Made by a program: the position numbers and the translations under genes. A DNA stretch of 64,000 nt from Sphingomonas sp. Root241. Its GTDB lineage: Bacteria > Pseudomonadota > Alphaproteobacteria > Sphingomonadales > Sphingomonadaceae. Shown piece after piece: positions 10,176 through 19,186 of the stretch. A model generated the notes under the pieces. It was not told the origin of the DNA. It was given only the letters and a program-made list of their open reading frames with translations, and searched no databases. How positions within the stretch are numbered: position 1 is the stretch's first letter; the number at the start of each line of letters is the position of its first letter. The stretch covers positions 56,186-120,185 of the forward strand of contig NZ_LMIV01000001.1 of NCBI RefSeq assembly GCF_001428865.1, in the 5' to 3' direction.

Positions 10176-11222
10176 TCAGTGTGATCGACGCGCCGGGGCC
10201 AGGCTGAAACGCCATTCAGCACGTTTCGCCTCGGCTTTCACCCCCGCAATCGTACCGGTGCCCCCCGAGAGGAGCGTGGCGACGATACGATCTAAACTTT
10301 CGCCGCGGATTTCCGTCTCCAGCTCGAACTCGAACCGGATGTAGTCGATCGCTCTCTCTGCCAGTCGGCGCCGGAGTTCGTGGGGCAGATCGGTCGGGTC
10401 GAGCCAGACGACTTCATGATTCTCGATTCGGCTGCGCACGGACCATTCGCGTTCGGCAATCCATTTCAGTGCATCCTCTGCGTGCCGCAGGTTGGACGCT
10501 GCCAGCGCCAGGCGCGCGGCCGGCAATTCGCCGGTTTCCGCAAGGAGTGCGCGCATGCGGGCACGGTCATAGCGGGTATCGCTATTAGACGCATCTTCAA
10601 CTGCGCTCACTCCCGCCGCCGTCACGATGCCTGCCAGCTCGGTCCGGCTCCAGCCGAGAAGCGGCCGCACGAGCGCAGGCCCCGGAATGCCTTCGCACAG
10701 CGGACGCATGCAGCGCATCGCGGCCAGCCCACGTACGCCGGCACCCCGCCGCGCCCGCATCAGGAAGGTTTCCGCGACGTCATCCTGCTGGTGCGCGACC
10801 GCCACCCATTCCGTGCGCCAGGGCCGGTCCGACCGGAACGTTCCGGATGCGCCCCAGAATTGAAGGAGGAAATAGCGAAGCCAGCGCGCCCATTCCTGCA
10901 AATTGCCGACAGGCAGTGTCCCGTCCGGGCGCGTCAGAATGTCGTGAGGTACGCCGAGCCGATCGCAGAGGCGATGCACGAATGCCGCTTCCTCCGCGGC
11001 TTCCGGCCGCAGGCCGTGGTCCACCGTGGCTGCGACGACGTGTCCCGGATAGGCAGCGGCAGCGAGCAGCAGTAATGCAAGGCTGTCCGCTCCACCCGAA
11101 ACGGCCACGCCGAGCTTATGCTCCGCATCGGGCGCACGGCCAGTAATTGCTTCCAGGTCGCGCCGAAAGCGCGCAACCTGTTCCGCCGGGGGCGTCAGCT
11201 CATTTGCACTTTTGCGCGGCAC
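10176..11222 (-). CDS. tilS: tRNA(Ile)-lysidine synthetase
   Basis: TilS attaches lysine to C34 of the CAU-anticodon isoleucine tRNA, changing its decoding from AUG to AUA. The N-type ATP pyrophosphatase motif is GVAVSGGADSLALL, followed by ATVDHGLRPEA and VAHQQDDVAETFLMR, all hallmarks of the family. The C-terminal extension is short. The start is a GTG 23 bp inside the end of cpoB; the ATG overlapping the cpoB stop is out of frame. The ftsH gene follows, a common pairing. Confidence 0.92.
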   Translation of the reverse strand: MPRKSANELTPPAEQVARFRRDLEAITGRAPDAEHKLGVAVSGGADSLALLLLAAAAYPGHVVAATVDHGLRPEAAEEAAFVHRLCDRLGVPHDILTRPDGTLPVGNLQEWARWLRYFLLQFWGASGTFRSDRPWRTEWVAVAHQQDDVAETFLMRARRGAGVRGLAAMRCMRPLCEGIPGPALVRPLLGWSRTELAGIVTAAGVSAVEDASNSDTRYDRARMRALLAETGELPAARLALAASNLRHAEDALKWIAEREWSVRSRIENHEVVWLDPTDLPHELRRRLAERAIDYIRFEFELETEIRGESLDRIVATLLSGGTGTIAGVKAEAKRAEWRFSLAPARRSH

Positions 11223-12147
11223 GTCCCTCGGCGATGCCGTTCTTCATCTCCGCCGACAGCCGCGCGCCGTAGAGCTGGTCGAGCTCGGTATAGACCTTGC
11301 ACACTTCGCTCGCGGGCTTCTTCAGCTTGGTGAGCGCCTGCGCCAGATAATAGAGGCTGTCCGGCGCGCGCTCGCCATTGGGGTTCTTCTTGTAATTCTC
11401 GTAAAAGGCGACCGCTGCGAGGCTCGGCGCACCGGCGTCGAGATAGGCGCGGCCGAGCAAGTTCTGCGAAAAGCTCGCGCGGCGATGCTCCGGATATTTG
11501 GTCGCCACCGCTTCGAGTTCGCGGCGCGCTTCCGGATAGAGCTTGGCCTGCCACAGGCGATAGCCATAGGTATAGCCGTCCTCGGCCGGATCGCCGCTAT
11601 TGGGCTTCTGGATCGCTGCGACTTGCTGCGCGCGGGTGCCGGTCGGCTTGGCGGCGGGTGTCTCTTCGGCGGGCGGGCGGGTCGCGGGCCGGGTCGGCCG
11701 CGTGGAGGTTTCGCCCAGATCGACCGGCGCGATCATCGGATCGCCCGATGCGCCGATCTGCGCGCGGCCGTCTTCCAGCGCCTTCAGCCGCGCGTCGGTC
11801 GCGCGCTTGTATGCGCTGAACCCGTCCTCGATCTGGCGGAGCCGATAGCCGTCCTGCTCGACCTGTCCGGTGAGCGACTGCACCTGATTCTCGAGCGCGG
11901 CGACGCGCTGGGTCAGATCGGCGACCGGGCTCCCCGAAGGGACACCGGGCACTTCGGTGGTGGCGTCGGGCACGATCTGCGGCTCGATCGTCTGGCCCGC
12001 GCCGCCCGGGAACACCTTGCGCTGCACGGCGCGCATCTCACGCTCGAGCCGGTCGACGCGGCCCTCGACCGCTGTGGTCTGCGCCTGGGCGGAGACCGGC
12101 CCGGCAATGGCGGCGGTCAGGCCTGCCGCAACAATCAGAAAACGCAT
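11200..12147 (-). CDS. cpoB: Cell division coordinator CpoB (YbgF-like TPR protein)
   Basis: This periplasmic protein has a cleavable signal peptide (ends near VSAQAQ), an N-terminal coiled coil (about residues 25-140, RVAALENQVQSLTGQVEQ), a proline/threonine linker, and a C-terminal tetratricopeptide domain (YGYRLWQAKLYPEARREL, then three repeat units). CpoB couples outer-membrane constriction by Tol-Pal with cell-wall synthesis. The tol-pal genes themselves are not in this window. It overlaps the tilS start. Confidence 0.88.
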   Translation of the reverse strand: MRFLIVAAGLTAAIAGPVSAQAQTTAVEGRVDRLEREMRAVQRKVFPGGAGQTIEPQIVPDATTEVPGVPSGSPVADLTQRVAALENQVQSLTGQVEQDGYRLRQIEDGFSAYKRATDARLKALEDGRAQIGASGDPMIAPVDLGETSTRPTRPATRPPAEETPAAKPTGTRAQQVAAIQKPNSGDPAEDGYTYGYRLWQAKLYPEARRELEAVATKYPEHRRASFSQNLLGRAYLDAGAPSLAAVAFYENYKKNPNGERAPDSLYYLAQALTKLKKPASEVCKVYTELDQLYGARLSAEMKNGIAEGRAAQKCK

Positions 12148-12222
12148 TCGTCACACCCCCCGGTGCAGATTTCGGGACTTAACCAGATGATATAGTCGAC
12201 ACGCCGTGCCTTGTCGCCAGCC

Positions 12223-13065
12223 TTAAAGCGTGGCGGCGGCGTTGCCAGCAGGCGCGTCCGCGGGTGCGGCAGATGGGGTCGATGGCGCGCCGGATTGCCC
12301 GCGCGCCTGTAGCGCCGCGGCACTCACCTCGACTTCGACGGTCGTCACGCCGGTGCCCAGCGGCGGCACGTTCGAGCCGTTGAGCAGCACCTGGATCCGA
12401 TCGGGCCGGGCGGTGCGAACCCGCGGGCGATCGGCATCGGCCGGTACGTCATAGCGCTCGTTCGGCGCCATTTCCTTCTCGAACAGCCGTTTGCCGCTCG
12501 CATCGGTCACGCGAATCCACGCACTGTCGGTCGCCACCAAAGTCACTTGCCCGCCGGTGACCGGCGCTGGTGCGGGTGCCTTGGCATTGCCCGGATCGGC
12601 GGCGATCGTATTTTCAATGGGGATCACATTCTCGTCCGGCGCGCCGCCGCGGAACAGATCGGTGCCATACCAGAGCCCCACGCCGATCAGCACCAATATG
12701 GCGACGACGACGCCGACGATGACGATGCCGCTCGGCGGCGTGCGCGAGCGCTCGTTGAAATCATAGGCCGGGGGCGGCGCGGGGCGTTCCGGCCGCTCGC
12801 CGATCTCGAGCCGCAATTCGCGTGCGAGTTCGACCTCGTCGGCGCCGATCGCCCGGGCATAGGCCTTGGCGAAGCCGAGCGCATAAGTGGATGACGGCAG
12901 GCTGGCGAAGTTCGACTGCTCGATCGCCTCGAGATGGCGTAGCGGAATCCGGGTGCGGCTCGCGATATCGCTCAATTCGAGCTTCTGCGCCTCGCGCGCC
13001 GCACGCAGCTTCTCACCCACGGTCGCAGGGAAAAGCGTCGGGTTGTCGGCGTTTTCGCCTTCCAT
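12223..13065 (-). CDS. rodZ: RodZ-like helix-turn-helix membrane protein
   Basis: The N-terminal HTH_25 domain (VGEKLRAAREAQKLELSDIA, then RHLEAIE and YALGFAKAYARA) is followed by a single membrane helix (about residues 110-130, IVIVGVVVAILVLIGVG) and a periplasmic DUF4115 domain (WIRVTDASGKRLFEKEM). This is the layout of RodZ, which links MreB filaments to the cell-wall machinery. ATG 13065 is chosen because GGAGG lies five bases upstream. The 108 bp gap to ptsP contains a GC-rich hairpin (13107-13122) without a T-tract. Confidence 0.85.
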   Translation of the reverse strand: MEGENADNPTLFPATVGEKLRAAREAQKLELSDIASRTRIPLRHLEAIEQSNFASLPSSTYALGFAKAYARAIGADEVELARELRLEIGERPERPAPPPAYDFNERSRTPPSGIVIVGVVVAILVLIGVGLWYGTDLFRGGAPDENVIPIENTIAADPGNAKAPAPAPVTGGQVTLVATDSAWIRVTDASGKRLFEKEMAPNERYDVPADADRPRVRTARPDRIQVLLNGSNVPPLGTGVTTVEVEVSAAALQARGQSGAPSTPSAAPADAPAGNAAATL

Positions 13066-13173
13066 TCTCACCTCCGGCGGAAGGGTTCGCGGCCCTGGGT
13101 GCTCCCGCCTTTGGGCGGGTGTCCCTCACGCCGCTGCCCCTGTCAACGCTGCCGCAGCAAATCTGGCGAAAGA

Positions 13174-15450
13174 TCAGGCGAGTTCGACCGAATGCTCGCT
13201 CGCCCAGCCCGTGAGCACGTCGCGCAGCGGCGCGCGCGGGTCGGCGAGCCACGGCTGCATCGCGTCGATCAGCGCGCCGCGATCGAGCGAGCGGACCATC
13301 GCCTTGATCGGGCCCACCGCCGCCGGGGTGATCGAAAGCCGGTCGATGCCGAGCCCGATCAACGCCATCGCCTCGAGCGGACGTCCTCCCATCTCGCCGC
13401 ACACCGCCACCGGCACGTCCGCCGCATGCGCCTGATCGATCACGCGCTTGAGGAAGCGCAGGATCGAGGGGCTCAGCCAGTCGTAGCGCAGCGCCAGCTT
13501 GGGATGCGCGCGATCGGCGGCGAACAGGAACTGAGTGAGGTCGTTGGTGCCGATCGACAGGAAATCGATCTTCGGCAGCAATATGTCGAGCACTTCGGCG
13601 AGTGCCGGCACTTCGAGCATCGCGCCATAGCGGATCTCGGTCGGCATTTTGCGCCCGCGCGCGGCCAGCCATGCGCGCTGCGCCTCGAACAGGTCTCGCG
13701 CGGCATCGAATTCCCAAGGCTCGGAGACCATCGGGAACATGATGTTGAGCGTCTTGCCCGCGCCCGCCTCGATCAGCGCGCGTGCCTGCGCCTTCATCAG
13801 GCCATCGCGATCGAGCGCGAGCCGCAGCGCGCGCCAGCCCATCGCCGGGTTTTCTTCGTCGCCGTCTTCGTCGTGGTTGAGATAGGGGAGCGCCTTGTCG
13901 CCGCCGATATCCACGGTACGGAAGGTCACCGGGCGCTCGCCCGCGGCTTCGAGCACGTCCTTGTACAGCCGCCTTTGCGCCTCGCGCTGCGGCAGCGTCG
14001 CCGAGACGAGGAACTGGAATTCGGTACGAAACAGCCCGATCCCGTCGGCGCCGGTCAGGTCCAGTGCGGCGAGATCGTCGCGCAGCCCGGCATTGACCAT
14101 CACCGTGATGCGATGCCCGTCCTTCGATATCGGCACTTCGCCGCGCAACTGGGCGAAGGCGGCGCGGCGCTTCTGGCTGAGCGCCAATTTGGCCTCGAAC
14201 GCCTCCTGCATCGCCGTCGTCGGGCGGACGAACAGGCTCTCCTCGGCAGTGTCGAGCAGCAGCATGTCGCCCTCGGCGATCAGCCGCCGCACGTCGCGTA
14301 CGCGGCCGAGCACGGGCACGCCCATCGCCCGCGCGACGATGGTGACGTGCGCGGTCAGCGATCCTTCCTCGAGCACCACGCCCTTCAGCCGCCGCCGGTC
14401 ATATTCGAGCAGTTCGGCCGGGCCGAGATTGCGCGCGATCAGGATCGAATCCTGCCGCAGGCCCATCTGCGCCGCAGTGCCCAGCTGGCCCGAAACGATG
14501 CGGAGCAGCCGGTTGGAGAGGTCCTCCAGGTCGTGCATCCGGTCGCGCAGCAGCGCATCGTCGATCTCGCGCATCCGCATCCGGGTGCGTTGCTGGACGC
14601 GCTCGATCGCTGCCTCGGCGGTGAGGCCCGAATCGATCGCCTCGTTGATCCGCCGGCTCCAGCCTTCGTCGTAGGCGAACATCTTGTAGGTCGCGAGGAC
14701 CTCGTCATGCTCGCCGCCGCCGCCGAACTCGGCCTGGCTGGCCATGCGCTCGATCTGGTCGCGCATCTTGTCGAACGCGGCATAGACGCGGTGGCGCTCG
14801 ACTTCGATATCTTCGGCGACAGTGTGCTCGATGGTGATCCGCGGCTGGTGGAACACCGCGACGCCCGCCGCCATGCCCTCGACCAGCTTGAAGCCGCTCG
14901 CGCGCGATGCCGCGGTCGATTGCGGACGCGTCGTCGCGCCGCCGGTCTGGTCGACCAGGTCGGCGTTGGCGATCAGCTCGGACAGCACCATCGCCACGGT
15001 CTGCAATGCCTCGATCTCGACATCCGCATAGCGCCGCGGCTCGGCATGCTGGACCGCGAGCACGCCCACCGCGCGCTCGCGCCGGATGATCGGCACGCCG
15101 GCGAAGCTGTGGAAGCGCTCTTCGCCCGTTTCGGGGCGATAGGCGAAATCGGGATGCGTCGCCGCCTCGTCGAGGTTCAACGTCTCGACATTGGCCGCGA
15201 TCGTGCCGACCAGACCCTCGCCCAATGCGAGCTTGGTGACGTGCACCGCCTCCTGCGCCAACCCGCGCGTCGCGAACAGTTCGAGCACGCCTTCGCGCAG
15301 CAGATAGATCGAGCAGACCTCGCTATCGAGCACGGTGCCGATGATTTCCGCCACCGAATTGAGCTTCGACTGCGCGGGCAGCCGTTTCGCCATCACGTCG
15401 TGAAGGCGGGTGAGGATCTCGCGGGCGGAAGCGGCGGCAGTGAGGGCCAT
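13174..15450 (-). CDS. ptsP: Phosphoenolpyruvate-protein phosphotransferase PtsP (EI-Ntr)
   Basis: EI-Ntr takes phosphate from PEP and passes it to NPr in the nitrogen-type phosphotransferase system, which has regulatory roles. An N-terminal GAF domain (about residues 15-165) is followed by the phosphohistidine domain (SLTAHVTIVARAMGVPVLG contains the active histidine) and the PEP-binding TIM barrel with the catalytic cysteine in VCGEMGGRP and the GTNDLTQ loop. The length of 758 is normal. Its ATG is 181 bp from padR; the GAF domain may sense a small ligand such as glutamine. Confidence 0.95.
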   Translation of the reverse strand: MALTAAASAREILTRLHDVMAKRLPAQSKLNSVAEIIGTVLDSEVCSIYLLREGVLELFATRGLAQEAVHVTKLALGEGLVGTIAANVETLNLDEAATHPDFAYRPETGEERFHSFAGVPIIRRERAVGVLAVQHAEPRRYADVEIEALQTVAMVLSELIANADLVDQTGGATTRPQSTAASRASGFKLVEGMAAGVAVFHQPRITIEHTVAEDIEVERHRVYAAFDKMRDQIERMASQAEFGGGGEHDEVLATYKMFAYDEGWSRRINEAIDSGLTAEAAIERVQQRTRMRMREIDDALLRDRMHDLEDLSNRLLRIVSGQLGTAAQMGLRQDSILIARNLGPAELLEYDRRRLKGVVLEEGSLTAHVTIVARAMGVPVLGRVRDVRRLIAEGDMLLLDTAEESLFVRPTTAMQEAFEAKLALSQKRRAAFAQLRGEVPISKDGHRITVMVNAGLRDDLAALDLTGADGIGLFRTEFQFLVSATLPQREAQRRLYKDVLEAAGERPVTFRTVDIGGDKALPYLNHDEDGDEENPAMGWRALRLALDRDGLMKAQARALIEAGAGKTLNIMFPMVSEPWEFDAARDLFEAQRAWLAARGRKMPTEIRYGAMLEVPALAEVLDILLPKIDFLSIGTNDLTQFLFAADRAHPKLALRYDWLSPSILRFLKRVIDQAHAADVPVAVCGEMGGRPLEAMALIGLGIDRLSITPAAVGPIKAMVRSLDRGALIDAMQPWLADPRAPLRDVLTGWASEHSVELA

Positions 15451-15586
15451 GCTCCTCGGCTAACAGATTGTCCCGGCGCGCGCCATTGTCCCGCACGACA
15501 AAGCGCGCCTCAACAAAGCAGCGCGCCGAACCGCTGAAGCGCCGCCGTCGCCACCCCCCGGCAATTTCCTATTGCATTTGGCTTTA

Positions 15587-15615
15587 CTGTATATCATACA
15601 GTGTATGACACATAC
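15587..15615. promoter_or_regulatory. Two adjacent palindromes, candidate PadR operators
   Basis: CTGTATATCATACAG (15587-15601) is a perfect inverted repeat with a 3-base spacer. It is followed by GTATGACACATAC (15603-15615), a second perfect one with the same spacing. Both share the TAT/ATA arms typical of PadR-family sites and lie 17-45 bp before the padR ATG. A TTGCAT at 15572-15577 could be the -35 of the promoter they cover, so negative autoregulation is likely. Confidence 0.6.
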
Positions 15616-15631
15616 CATGTGAGGCACGGCA

Positions 15632-15973
15632 ATGCCCATCGAAGAGGATCTGTTCGAAAAGCTGCGCGTCGAGCTCCGGCGCGGCTCGCTGGTGCTGGCG
15701 GTGCTCGGGGCACTGCGCGAGGAGCGCTATGGCTACACGCTGCGCACCAGCCTCGAAGAGGCCGGGCTGCCGATCGACGAAGGCGCGCTCTATCCGCTGC
15801 TGCGCCGGCTCGAGGCACAGGGCCTGCTCACCAGCGAATGGCGCGAAGAGGCGAAGCGCAACAAGCGCTTCTACCGCCTCTCGCCGGAAGGCCTCGAGAT
15901 CCTCGCCCAGTTGCTCGGCGAATGGAACGCGATCTCGGAATCGATCCTGCTGCTCACCGGAAAGGACAAGTGA
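15632..15973 (+). CDS. PadR family transcriptional regulator
   Basis: The 113-residue protein is a short PadR winged-helix regulator: RRGSLVLAVLGAL (first helix), YGYTLRTSLEEAG, then the recognition-helix and wing segment EGALYPLLRRLEAQGLLTSEW and KRFYRLSPEG. The ATG has a GAGG Shine-Dalgarno seven bases upstream. The downstream membrane protein starts within its stop codon (TGATG), the standard arrangement in which a short PadR controls its own operon. The ligand is unknown. Confidence 0.9.
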   Translation: MPIEEDLFEKLRVELRRGSLVLAVLGALREERYGYTLRTSLEEAGLPIDEGALYPLLRRLEAQGLLTSEWREEAKRNKRFYRLSPEGLEILAQLLGEWNAISESILLLTGKDK

Positions 15974-16950
15974 TGGACCTCATCGAACGCTATCTGGGCG
16001 CAGTCCGCTGGAACCTGCCCGCCGACCGTGCCGACGACATTCTCGCCGAACTCGGCGATCTGATCAGCGCACGGGTCGAGGATCGTGAGGAAGCGCTGGG
16101 CCGTTCGCTAGGCAAGGACGAGATCAGCAAGCTGCTCAAGGAGTTCGGTCACCCGCTCGCAGTCGCCGGACAATATCACGATCAGCGCGCGTTGATCGGG
16201 CCCGAAGTTTTTCCCTTCTATTGGTTCGCGCTGCGCGTGTGGCTGGCGGTCGTCGCTGTTATAGAAGCGATCCAGATCGGCGGACGCGTGATCGTCGGCA
16301 GCGAGCATATCTCGCGGGCGTTGGCACACGGCGTGGGCCAGGCCTTCGAAACGCTGCTGCTCCATGCCGCGCTGGTCACGCTCGCTTTCGCCGTGATCGA
16401 ACGGACCGGCTGGCTCGCCACTTATCTCGAGCGCTGGAAGCCCGAGGAATTGCCGGAACTCCCGGCGCTGCGTGTTCGCGGTCGGCAACGTCCGTGGTCG
16501 TGGGAATCGGTGTTCGGCATCGCGTTCGGCATCGCCTTTCTCGCCTGGTGGAGCGGATCGATCGAGCTGCCGCTGATCCCGCACAATGCCGGAGTCACGG
16601 TCCATGGGGCACCGGTCTGGGCGGATCTCTATTGGCCGGTGGTCTTGTTGGTCTGGGTGCAGATCGTGCAGAATCTGGTCACGCTGCTCCGCCCCGGATG
16701 GAAGATGGTGCGCGGGACGCTTGTGATCCTCGCTACTGCGGGCACCGTGGCCATCGCCGCCGTCCTTCACCAAGCGGGACGTGTGGTGATCGTAACCGCC
16801 GCGACCGACGCCGCGCAGGCGGCACGGATTCAGGACAGCCTCGACAAGGCGCTTGAATTCGGCGTGGTGATCGTCGCGGCGATCACGATCTTCCAAGGTG
16901 CGGTCGAGCTGTGGAAGCTCTTCCGCGAGCAGCGGCTGGCTGACGCGTAA
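15973..16950 (+). CDS. HAAS/DUF1700-like signalling domain membrane protein
   Basis: The N-terminal 75 residues (MDLIERYLGAVRWNLP, DDILAELGDLISARVEDRE, LLKEFGHPLAVAGQY) match the HAAS-type helical domain that regularly accompanies PadR regulators. Five or six membrane helices follow. The ATG overlaps the padR stop. Such proteins are thought to work together with the PadR protein, perhaps as an anti-regulator or a membrane stress sensor; the substrate is unknown. A repeat-derived hairpin starts one base after its stop codon. Confidence 0.72.
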   Translation: MDLIERYLGAVRWNLPADRADDILAELGDLISARVEDREEALGRSLGKDEISKLLKEFGHPLAVAGQYHDQRALIGPEVFPFYWFALRVWLAVVAVIEAIQIGGRVIVGSEHISRALAHGVGQAFETLLLHAALVTLAFAVIERTGWLATYLERWKPEELPELPALRVRGRQRPWSWESVFGIAFGIAFLAWWSGSIELPLIPHNAGVTVHGAPVWADLYWPVVLLVWVQIVQNLVTLLRPGWKMVRGTLVILATAGTVAIAAVLHQAGRVVIVTAATDAAQAARIQDSLDKALEFGVVIVAAITIFQGAVELWKLFREQRLADA

Positions 16951-16979
16951 AATCCTCCCCCGCTTCGCGAGGGAGGATT
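16951..16979. repeat. Solo hairpin related to the 132-134 bp repeat family
   Basis: AATCCTCCC pairs with GGGAGGATT around CCGCTTCGCGA, itself partly paired. The sequence equals the right end of the repeats at 34292-34425 and 61408-61539. It begins directly after the TAA of the HAAS gene and lies between two convergent genes, so it could act as a bidirectional terminator, although no long T-run follows. Confidence 0.7.
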
Positions 16980-16990
16980 CGAGAACAACC

Positions 16991-18022
16991 TCAGGCCGCG
17001 CGCTTCTCCAGCGCGTGCGCGGCTTCGGCCATCAGCGTGGCGATGATCTCGGCGACAGGCTCTTCCTTGTTGACCATGCCGACCGACTGGCCGGCCATCA
17101 CGCTGCCATGCTCGACATCGCCGTCGATCACTGCGCGGCGGAGCGCACCCGCCCAATAATGTTCGATCTGGAGCTGGGCCTCCATCATCTCGACCTTGCC
17201 CTCGTCGAGCAGCTGCGCGACTTCGCGCTGCTTGGCAGTGAACAATTCGCCGGCGGCGTTCTTGAGCGCGCGTACCGGGATCACCGGGAGCCGCGGATCG
17301 ATCTGGACGCTGGCAGTGGCATCACGGGCGGAAGCGCGGATGAATGCCTTCTTGAAATTGGCATGCGCGATGCTCTCGGTCGCGCAGACGAAGCGCGTGC
17401 CGAGCTGGACGCCCGCCGCGCCCATGTCGAGATAGCCGGCGATCGCCTCGCCGCGGCCGATCCCGCCGGCGACGAACACGGGGACCTGGGTCGCTACTTC
17501 AGGCAGGATCTCCTGCGCCAGCACGCTGGTCGAAACGGGGCCGATATGCCCGCCGGCCTCCATGCCCTCGACCACCAATGCATCGACGCCCGACCGGATC
17601 AGTTTCTTGGCGAGGCTCAGTGCGGGCGCGAAGCAGATCAACTTGGCGCCGAACTCCTTGATCGCGTCGAGGCTGCCCGCGGGGGGCAGGCCGCCCGCGA
17701 GCACGACATGGGTGACCTCATGCTTCTTGCACACCGCGATCAGCTCGAGCAGCTGCGGGTGCATCGTGATCAGATTGACGCCGAACGGTTTGCCGGTGAG
17801 CGCCTTGGTCCCCGCGATCTCCCTGTCGAGCAATTCGGGGCTCATCGCACCGCATGCGATCAGCCCGAAGCCGCCGGCGTTGGACATCGCCGCGACGAGG
17901 TTGCGCTCGCTCACCCACGACATCGCGCCGCACATGATCGCGACCTCGCTGCCCAGGAATTCGCATCCGCGCGCCATGCGGCGGGCCAGGCGCTCGGCGC
18001 CGATCGTGGTGTCAGTCGTCAT
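16991..18022 (-). CDS. Nitronate monooxygenase (2-nitropropane dioxygenase family)
   Basis: This FMN-dependent TIM-barrel enzyme oxidises alkyl nitronates such as propionate 3-nitronate. Visible motifs are IMCGAMSWVSERNLVAAMSNAGGFG at the N-terminus (FMN contacts), VVEGMEAGGHIGP with the catalytic histidine region, PVFVAGGIGRGEAIA, and GAAGVQLGTRFV for phosphate binding. The length is 343. Family assignment is firm; the physiological substrate cannot be read from sequence. It converges on the HAAS gene. Confidence 0.85.
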   Translation of the reverse strand: MTTDTTIGAERLARRMARGCEFLGSEVAIMCGAMSWVSERNLVAAMSNAGGFGLIACGAMSPELLDREIAGTKALTGKPFGVNLITMHPQLLELIAVCKKHEVTHVVLAGGLPPAGSLDAIKEFGAKLICFAPALSLAKKLIRSGVDALVVEGMEAGGHIGPVSTSVLAQEILPEVATQVPVFVAGGIGRGEAIAGYLDMGAAGVQLGTRFVCATESIAHANFKKAFIRASARDATASVQIDPRLPVIPVRALKNAAGELFTAKQREVAQLLDEGKVEMMEAQLQIEHYWAGALRRAVIDGDVEHGSVMAGQSVGMVNKEEPVAEIIATLMAEAAHALEKRAA

Positions 18023-18074
18023 GGCGGCAGGGCCTAGCCGGGCGGAAGCCTTTGGGGCAAGCGCGGAACGCGGC

Positions 18075-18866
18075 TCACTCGTCCGCTAAAGTGCCATAAG
18101 TGATGCGGATGCTTACCCAGGTGCCGGTCAGCTCCTTGCCGCCGACACGCGGCGCACGCACGCGAAACTGCCACGCCGCTTGCCGCACCGATCCGGCATA
18201 GCCCGAGCCGCGCGGTCCCTCGCCGAGCTCCTGGCAATCCTCGACCCGGTGATCGGCGACCGTGCGGCACGCGATCAGGCCCCAGCCCGGCCCGCGGGCG
18301 CGCCTGGAGATATAGGGCGAGAGCTCGTTGTCGCGCGGACGGCGAAACCATTCGGCGGCGTAGAGCGGCTCGCCATTGGGTGCCTTGCCGACCACGGCGC
18401 TGTCGCCCGGCCGGCTCCCCGATTCCGCCGAAGCCGTTTCCCCCTCCGGCGCCGGTGCCGGTGCGGAGCCTCTCCCCGCAATGTCCGCGGCCTTGTATTC
18501 GGGGCGCGTCATCCGGACGAAGGTGGGCGGGAGCGGCGGCGTCGGCGGCTGGGGCACCGGCGGCGGCTCCACCGGCTTGGGCGGAACGGGGCGGGGCTTG
18601 CCGCTTTCCGTCTTGCGCTCGACGGCCTTTTTCTCCGGTGTCTTGTCCGCTTCCTCGTTGTCGCTGCGTGGCCCCTCGATGCCGAAGACGCTCGGCACGT
18701 CGCCCTTTTCCTTGCCCGGAAGCACCGGCGCCATGAACCACAGCAGCAGCGCCACCAGCAATTCGATCAGCAGCGCGAGGACGAACGCGATGCCGCGCTG
18801 GCCGAGCGAGGCGCGCAGCCGGACGGTAGCGCTGGGGCGCGTTTCGATGGAATCGGCTACGGACAA
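18075..18866 (-). CDS. TonB-like proline-rich membrane-anchored protein of unknown function
   Basis: One N-terminal membrane helix (IAFVLALLIELLVALLLWF, about residues 25-45) is followed by a charged linker and a proline-rich stretch (PPKPVEPPPVPQPPTPPLPP), then a periplasmic domain of about 120 residues ending ELTGTWVSIRITYGTLADE. This layout resembles TonB, but no ExbB/ExbD gene is adjacent and the C-terminal domain is not a clear TonB match. A TTG start is the only one available in frame before the membrane helix, so the exact start is uncertain. The 320 bp upstream of it hold a direct repeat. Confidence 0.6.
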   Translation of the reverse strand: MSVADSIETRPSATVRLRASLGQRGIAFVLALLIELLVALLLWFMAPVLPGKEKGDVPSVFGIEGPRSDNEEADKTPEKKAVERKTESGKPRPVPPKPVEPPPVPQPPTPPLPPTFVRMTRPEYKAADIAGRGSAPAPAPEGETASAESGSRPGDSAVVGKAPNGEPLYAAEWFRRPRDNELSPYISRRARGPGWGLIACRTVADHRVEDCQELGEGPRGSGYAGSVRQAAWQFRVRAPRVGGKELTGTWVSIRITYGTLADE

Positions 18867-19011
18867 GGCGGTGCGAGCGATGCGTTCCGAAGGCGGCGGA
18901 AAGATGTCAGTCGCGCTCCAATCGGTGCTGGCAATGTAGGATTTCGCCTGCTGTATCCTGATCGATGGAGATCCGACTCACCTCGTCAACCCGCCGCACG
19001 CAAGCCGCGTC

Positions 19012-19055
19012 GTTGTCACGCGGGCAAACCGGGAATCGTGTCAAGCGTGTCAACC
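19012..19055. repeat. 44 bp direct repeat, copy 1
   Basis: It matches the copy at 19127-19170 at 40 of 44 positions. The ends are inverted (GTTGTCACG at the left, CGTGTCAAC at the right). The right half has two GTGTCAA units seven or eight bases apart. Confidence 0.75.
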
Positions 19056-19126
19056 GGATCGTCGCTGCGTGTCCGCCGCGCGGCCGGCAGTCGATGGAGG
19101 CGTGCGCCGCTTCGTTGACATGCCTG

Positions 19127-19170
19127 GTTGTCACGCGTGTAAACCGCGATTCGTGTCAAGCGTGTCAACC
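19127..19170. repeat. 44 bp direct repeat, copy 2
   Basis: This is the second copy, 115 bp from the first, with the same inverted ends (GGTTGTCACG and CGTGTCAACC). It ends 16 bp before the lysC stop. No function could be assigned. Confidence 0.75.
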
Positions 19171-19186
19171 ACCATCCGGTTGGCAA

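Larger units (their letters stand above)
18867..19186. other. Gene-free stretch between lysC and the TonB-like gene
   Basis: No coding region could be supported here. The stretch holds two 44 bp direct repeats (separate entries). On the minus strand each contains TTGACACGCTTGACACG, so promoter function for the TonB-like gene is possible. Nothing else was recognised. Confidence 0.5.

Noticed and set aside
13099..15537. Long plus-strand reading frame opposite ptsP (812 codons)
   Set aside because: The minus-strand ptsP has complete GAF and EI domains; the opposite frame is arginine-rich with no family.
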